From Epiperipatus broadwayi (Eukaryota > Onychophora > Udeonychophora > Euonychophora > Peripatidae), in NCBI GenBank assembly GCA_028023455.1, contig JAQFVV010000186.1, positions 808,001 to 872,000 of the forward strand: 64,000 nt of DNA. The letters are read 5' to 3'. Each line of letters starts with the position of its first letter. Position 1 is the stretch's first letter. Shown here one piece after another: positions 59,725 through 64,000 of this stretch. The notes beneath the pieces are model-generated. The model was given only the letters and a program-made list of their open reading frames with translations. It made no database searches and was not told the origin of the DNA. Position numbers and translations under genes: made by a program.

Positions 59725-61825
59725 TTCAATACTCATATTAGATTATGCAAATAGTCCAATATAAAAATACAACTAGAACACCATCACCACAAACCTTCAA
59801 GAAAATACAGAGCTGCTTCTTAAGTCATTAGCATCTTAATTTTCTTTTTCATCTTAAATAACAATATGTAAAAGTAAAAGTGTGAAGACATTAATTTAAG
59901 TAAGATTTTATGATAATAATTCTTACAAAAATTTAAATGCACAATTCTACAGAATATTTGATTTCAATTTTAGATTTAATTAATTTATTATACAAAAATT
60001 TTTTTGTTACTAAAGGGAGCCATTAGATGTCCAAACATTTAATTAAAATATTTTGCAAAAAAAACTAATAATAAATAGTCCAACGATAGTAAATTACTGT
60101 AATAGATTTCTAACTATAAAATCTTTCCATTGACTCGTTATAAATCGAAAGATTTCGCGAGTATTAATGTGTAATAAGAAATGTTGACTTAATCAGTGAA
60201 GTATTGAATAGCTTCACGCTCGCAGATCTAACCGCTTCAGCTTCACCTATTTAAATAGAAAGTAGGTTGAAGTAAAGAAGGGTTCCCCTCTTTTCTTCCA
60301 TAGTGTAAACTTGTGGTTAAACACCTGTAGAGGTCCCTACTATCGCATTTTAAACGCATATTCTCAAGGTTATAGCCTCAGTAAATATTACTTAAGTAAA
60401 TAGTGAAGGAAATAAGTAATCATTTTTATTCTGTATTTTTTTATAAAGAGTTTCATGGTATATATGTAGTATTGTTTGATTTTCATTATAGAAAATTTTT
60501 GTTTTTTCCATGATTTTTTTTAAAGATATTACAGAAAGTTTTTGACCTTCCTTTTCTTTGAGACATAATTAATGTATAGTTTCTATGTTGACAAGATTTT
60601 TTTTATACTTTAAAAGCATAATGTAGGCAAAGACCACATATTTATTTTGAGCATAAAATCGAAATTTTTGGATCCATGAGTCCAATAGTTAAATCTTCTT
60701 ATCAATTGCCTATTATTAATGTCAAGCATTGGAGAATCAGCCCCTTCATTTATATTTAGATATATAAGAGTATAATTTTCCAATATTGCCATTTCTCTTG
60801 TGAAAATATTTTCTTAATATTTGTCATTAGGTTAATTAGTGCTAGAATTGTTTAAAGATCTTTGTGTATCGAGGAGACTTATTGTTTGGTATTACCTTAT
60901 GTATCACATCCAGATATGGAAATAATCTTATCATGATTGACATCAGGTTAATCAAGTTTTTCATCATACATAATATTATATGACTTCTTTTTAAGCAAGA
61001 CTCTTGAAAATAGTTGCAAATTTTATTATTCAAACATCCACAAGATGAAAGCCACCTTATCCGTATTAGTTACCACCACAAAAACTACATTTGGCTTATT
61101 TTTATTAATTTTTATCATAATAAAGTAAAATGCAAACATTTTCTGGGGGAAAAATAAATATGTAAACTATATAATAAAAAAAGCTTCTTGGGATGGATAT
61201 TATGTAAAAGCCAATAATCTTTTTGAAGCTTTTACTGCTTTTAAGATTTTGTTGAGCCTTTTAAATTGGTATATTTTAATATTTTACACAAGTTTTATTT
61301 GAAGAGTGATTTGGAATTGAAAAGATAGAGAGATACAATATGCAAATGGCACAGTGAAGATAATTATTAAAAAATACATACAAAGAAGACAAAATGATTT
61401 GTTTTATGAATCTGAAAAAGATATTAGACTGGATTAGTTTATTAGATGTTCTAAAAAGAGATAGATCAGAAGATATTTAAAAGATTACATTTTTATTAAC
61501 GAAAACAGATATAAAAATTGATAGAATATTGTCTACTTTTTGATTACTAATGTTTATTTAGCGTAGAATATAATTAAATAAAAAATATTAAAAGAAAATT
61601 AAAGAAACATTTTTATTCACATAAATGCATTACAAAATAACTTCAGCTTTCATAGTATTTTTAATATTACGCAATTAAAACAAAAGTTTGAGGTGCTGAT
61701 ATTTAGAAACATTTTTGTTATTATTTATAAGTGCTGCACATTTTTATTATGGTCATTTAATATCAAGAATATTGTGAAAGCCAACATATATATATTTTTT
61801 TCATTTTTAATTCCTTTTCTTTAAT
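59725..61825. other. Unannotated DNA
   Basis: No gene. A less AT-rich stretch at 60120-60345 contains CTATTTAAATAG at 60247-60258, which could be a TATA-type element, followed by a pyrimidine-rich CCCCTCTTTTCTTCCATAG. No open frame goes with it. Confidence 0.45.
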
Positions 61826-61911
61826 ATATATATAATGAACATGCTAATGGCTGTAAACAAGCTTTTCCAATAAATGCTGCAAGAGAAAATACTTAAAATC
61901 TCTCTAGAATT

Positions 61912-61959
61912 ATCTCTATTCCCAAACCAGTTTTGAATTAATGGCTCTCATCAGTGAGG
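61912..61959 (-). ncRNA. Hammerhead ribozyme-like core in copy H9
   Basis: On the minus strand: CCTCA, CTGATGA (complement of 61948-61954), GAGC-CATTA-ATTC (stem II weakened), AAAA in place of GAAA, CTGG, TT, TGGG. It is the inverted partner of copy H10 with three further changes. Confidence 0.6.
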
Positions 61960-62307
61960 TGCTAGGACATTCAGATATTAGATCTAGAATACCAACTCAA
62001 GCCCAGCATTTATCTAATACTTAACTATTAAGTTGAAAATCTGAACATTTTAGACATCTATATGTCTTCAAATCCAGCTGTCTAACTTAAATAGCTACAT
62101 GGATCTGAACAAACTTCTGCTACACCATATATTGATAGCCTTAGCAATATAAATCACCCAAACCTCAAAAGCTAAACTATAATAATAAAGACCTCAAGTC
62201 ATATATCATGTGATTTAATTTAATAAGCTTGTATTACAAATGTAATATAATGACCATGCTAATAGCTTGAGTTAGTATTTTAGATCTAGTGTCTGAATAT
62301 CCTAGTG

Positions 62308-62347
62308 CCTCACTGATGAGAGCCATTAGCTCAAAACCGGTTTGGGG
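62308..62347 (+). ncRNA. Candidate minimal type I hammerhead ribozyme (copy H10)
   Basis: The parts, in order: CCTCA (62308-62312), CTGATGA (62313-62319), stem II GAGC / loop CATTA / GCTC (62320-62332), AAAA (62333-62336), self-complementary CCGG (62337-62340), cleavage dinucleotide TT (62341-62342), TGGGG (62343-62347). CCTCA pairs with TGGGG over five pairs, one of them G-T, forming stem I. CTGATGA and stem II match the catalytic core exactly. The only core defect is A for the G of GAAA. A four-base palindromic stem III suits a dimeric (double) hammerhead, as known for Penelope-like elements. Probably inactive or weak as it stands. Confidence 0.65.
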
Positions 62348-62500
62348 TAGGGATAATCCTATATAGAGATTCTAAGTGTTTTCCTTTGTGGCATTTATCA
62401 GAAAAGCTTGTTTAGAGCTATTAGCTTGCTCATTATATTACATTTGCAATACAAGCTTTATAAATTAAATTATGTGGTGTATGACTTGATTTTATTACTA

Positions 62501-63240
62501 TTAAAAAAATTTATTATATTTTTTATTGAAGAAAATTTAAATGCAATTTAATTCTTTTAGATGGCAGCACCATAAAACGTATTGAATCCTATCTAAAATA
62601 AAAAATAAATAAATGTTTTGCTAAAGTTATTAATACATTCTAAAATAAAAAAGAGCATATATATGCAATGTTTTAACTAGATTGGAAATTGGGAAGTGAA
62701 TAAACATTGAATTACAAGATTTTATCAGATAGACAAAAAAAAAAAAAGTTAAATAAAAGTTATCTTGAAAGTTGATTGCATCTGATTTTAAAATGTTTTG
62801 ACAATAAACTTAATAACATAAATGGAAATTATAATTATTTTGGGATGGGATAAATGCAGCTTGAAAGTTTTAAGCCAATAAATATCACATGACCACCATC
62901 TCTTATGCTTACTAGTGCTTATAAATGTTGAAGATATTGAAGAGGAAATAAAGAAATTTCTGATAAAAATTAAAATAGATGATTAGTTTTTAATAAGGAT
63001 CTCAAACCTATGAGATCTAAAGAAAATTGTTAAGCTTTTTGTTTGAACTTTGGGAGATTTAAAAAAAGAGGAGAAAAAAAGTAAAAGTTTTAAAATATGT
63101 ATTTTGAAAAGAGTGGAAAATATAAGTTGAAAGGATAAGGTTACAAACATGCAAACTAAATATTTATTCAATCTACTGTAAGCTTGTTTAAAGATATTTC
63201 TGCTTTGCATAATGATTAGGCTGCAAAAACCATATAACTG
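62501..63240. other. Unannotated AT-rich DNA
   Basis: A CACATGACCACCATCTC block near 62886 is again the short sequence seen beside ribozyme-family copies. Nothing else supported. Confidence 0.45.
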
Positions 63241-63249
63241 TTTATATTG

Positions 63250-64000
63250 GATTGGCATTATCTTGAGTATTTTCCTCAATATTTTTGAAGAAATGATTCT
63301 ATCAGCATATAGTACTTCATATCCTCTCTATTATATGTTTATGTGCAAACATCTTTATTTGTGCTCCAGATATCCTGATTATCCAATCAGCATTATCTTT
63401 CCCATGCTACATCTCTTACATAGACCAGAGAAAATGAGGACAATCGTAATGGCATCAAATTCCTCAATCTCTATATATAGCATGACTGCCTCCATTTGAA
63501 CTATAAAATGCTCATAAAATCTATAAACACGAGGTTTCATCCACCCAAAATCACACTCCAAATCCACACAAACTGACTAAAGCATTCCTGCATCACAACC
63601 TTCATCTTTGAATATTTGAATCAGGCAGAAAGAATAATATTAATGCATATATTTCTGAACTAAGCAATGTTGGCTACAAAGATTCTGCTCTGCTTTAAAC
63701 CATTACAATTTTCTATAATAAATTTGATTCTCCCCCCAATCCCCTGGATTTTTTTTTACATACCCAGTATTATACATAGCATTACTAAAGTCCTCAAGGC
63801 CATGCATCAAGTTGCACCTTGTAAATCATTGCCCTTGCATTGTTTATTCAATAAATCAAAAGACTGTCTACCAATGGACCTTAACTCCCAAATAGTATAC
63901 AAAATTGAGTGCCAATATCCAGCTTGTCATTCCATCTACTATGTGGAATCTGGGCCGACTTATCAACACATATTGCTCAGCACATAACTTTGCAATAAAA
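63250..64000 (+). mobile_element. Penelope-like element, 3' part, running off the window
   Basis: The frame 63667-63987 carries YIPSIIHSITKVLKAMHQVA (the linker 'IPYxxxxSExIxRxLxxxxI'), a CLFNKSKDCLPMDLNSQ segment, then IVYKIECQYPACHSIYYVES, matching the GIY-YIG start 'VYKIxCxxCxxxYIGET' with two of the key positions changed (YYVES). Upstream frames to about 63250 are probably the decayed RT end, but only loosely similar. The nuclease domain continues past base 64000. Confidence 0.7.

Larger units (their letters stand above)
61826..62500. repeat. Ribozyme-family inverted repeat (copies H9 minus, H10 plus)
   Basis: The left arm about 61833-62000 is inverted relative to about 62280-62443 (AACAAGCTTTTCC..TAAATGC against GCATTTATCAGAAAAGCTTG; CACCTCACTGATGAGAGCC in both on opposite strands). 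A second, nested inverted pair joins 62188-62268 to 62424-62495 (AAGCTTGTATTACAAATGTA against TACATTTGCAATACAAGCTT). Each main arm carries a hammerhead core. No open frame is present. This is a subfamily distinct from the copies at 30 kb and 51 kb because stem III is CCGG or CTGG instead of CTAG. Confidence 0.75.

Overview
This is strongly AT-rich nuclear DNA from an animal, most likely an invertebrate. It is nearly all non-coding: long AT-rich stretches and microsatellites are interspersed with decayed transposable elements of many kinds. The only intact host gene I can support is a short one encoding a single-domain I-set immunoglobulin protein (CDS 47987-48310) of the muscle titin/twitchin/telokin type. 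It appears to have a non-coding first exon, a 358-bp intron, and a perfect CArg-type (SRF) box upstream. The repeat spectrum (RTE LINEs, Penelope-like elements, hammerhead-ribozyme repeats, tRNA-derived SINEs, pogo) would fit a chelicerate, another arthropod or a mollusc, but I cannot fix the taxon from sequence alone.

Layout. 0-2 kb: a ribozyme-family repeat and a G-rich tandem repeat. 2.1-5.2 kb: an almost full-length but dead RTE-type LINE. 6.0-7.8 kb: a GC-richer dead LINE on the minus strand. 8-15 kb: small LINE and SINE fragments, including a head-to-head SINE pair. 15.2-19.4 kb: a pogo/Tigger-like DNA transposon split by a full-length RTE insertion that has a clear 11-bp target duplication. 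20-28 kb: SINE, Penelope GIY-YIG fragment, an L1-like LINE 3' half, a second hammerhead-type motif and a palindrome. 29-31 kb: another RTE copy carrying a nested ribozyme-bearing element. 32-33 kb: a cluster of inverted and direct repeats. 34-38 kb: two further LINE fragments on the minus strand. 38-47 kb: mostly unannotatable, with one striking 68-bp-arm hairpin and one SINE. 47.4-49 kb: the Ig gene. 50.8-51.7 kb: two ribozyme elements head to head. 54.8-57 kb: a Ty3/gypsy pol remnant. 57.5-59.7 kb: ribozyme inverted repeat, Penelope-like element, SINE. 61.8-62.5 kb: inverted repeat with the best hammerhead candidate. 63.2-64 kb: a Penelope-like element running off the end.

The most interesting theme is the set of repeats with hammerhead-ribozyme-like cores. 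At least six loci keep recognisable parts of a CTGATGA / stem II / GAAA / short palindromic stem III / cleavage-site core. Most lie in inverted pairs, and two truncated copies begin just at the predicted self-cleavage position. This matches what is known for Penelope-like elements and their small non-autonomous relatives (retrozymes), and Penelope-like coding remnants are present in the same window. A second theme is a very short tRNA-derived SINE with poly(A) tail and clean target duplications, whose copies differ by stepwise loss of the anticodon region.
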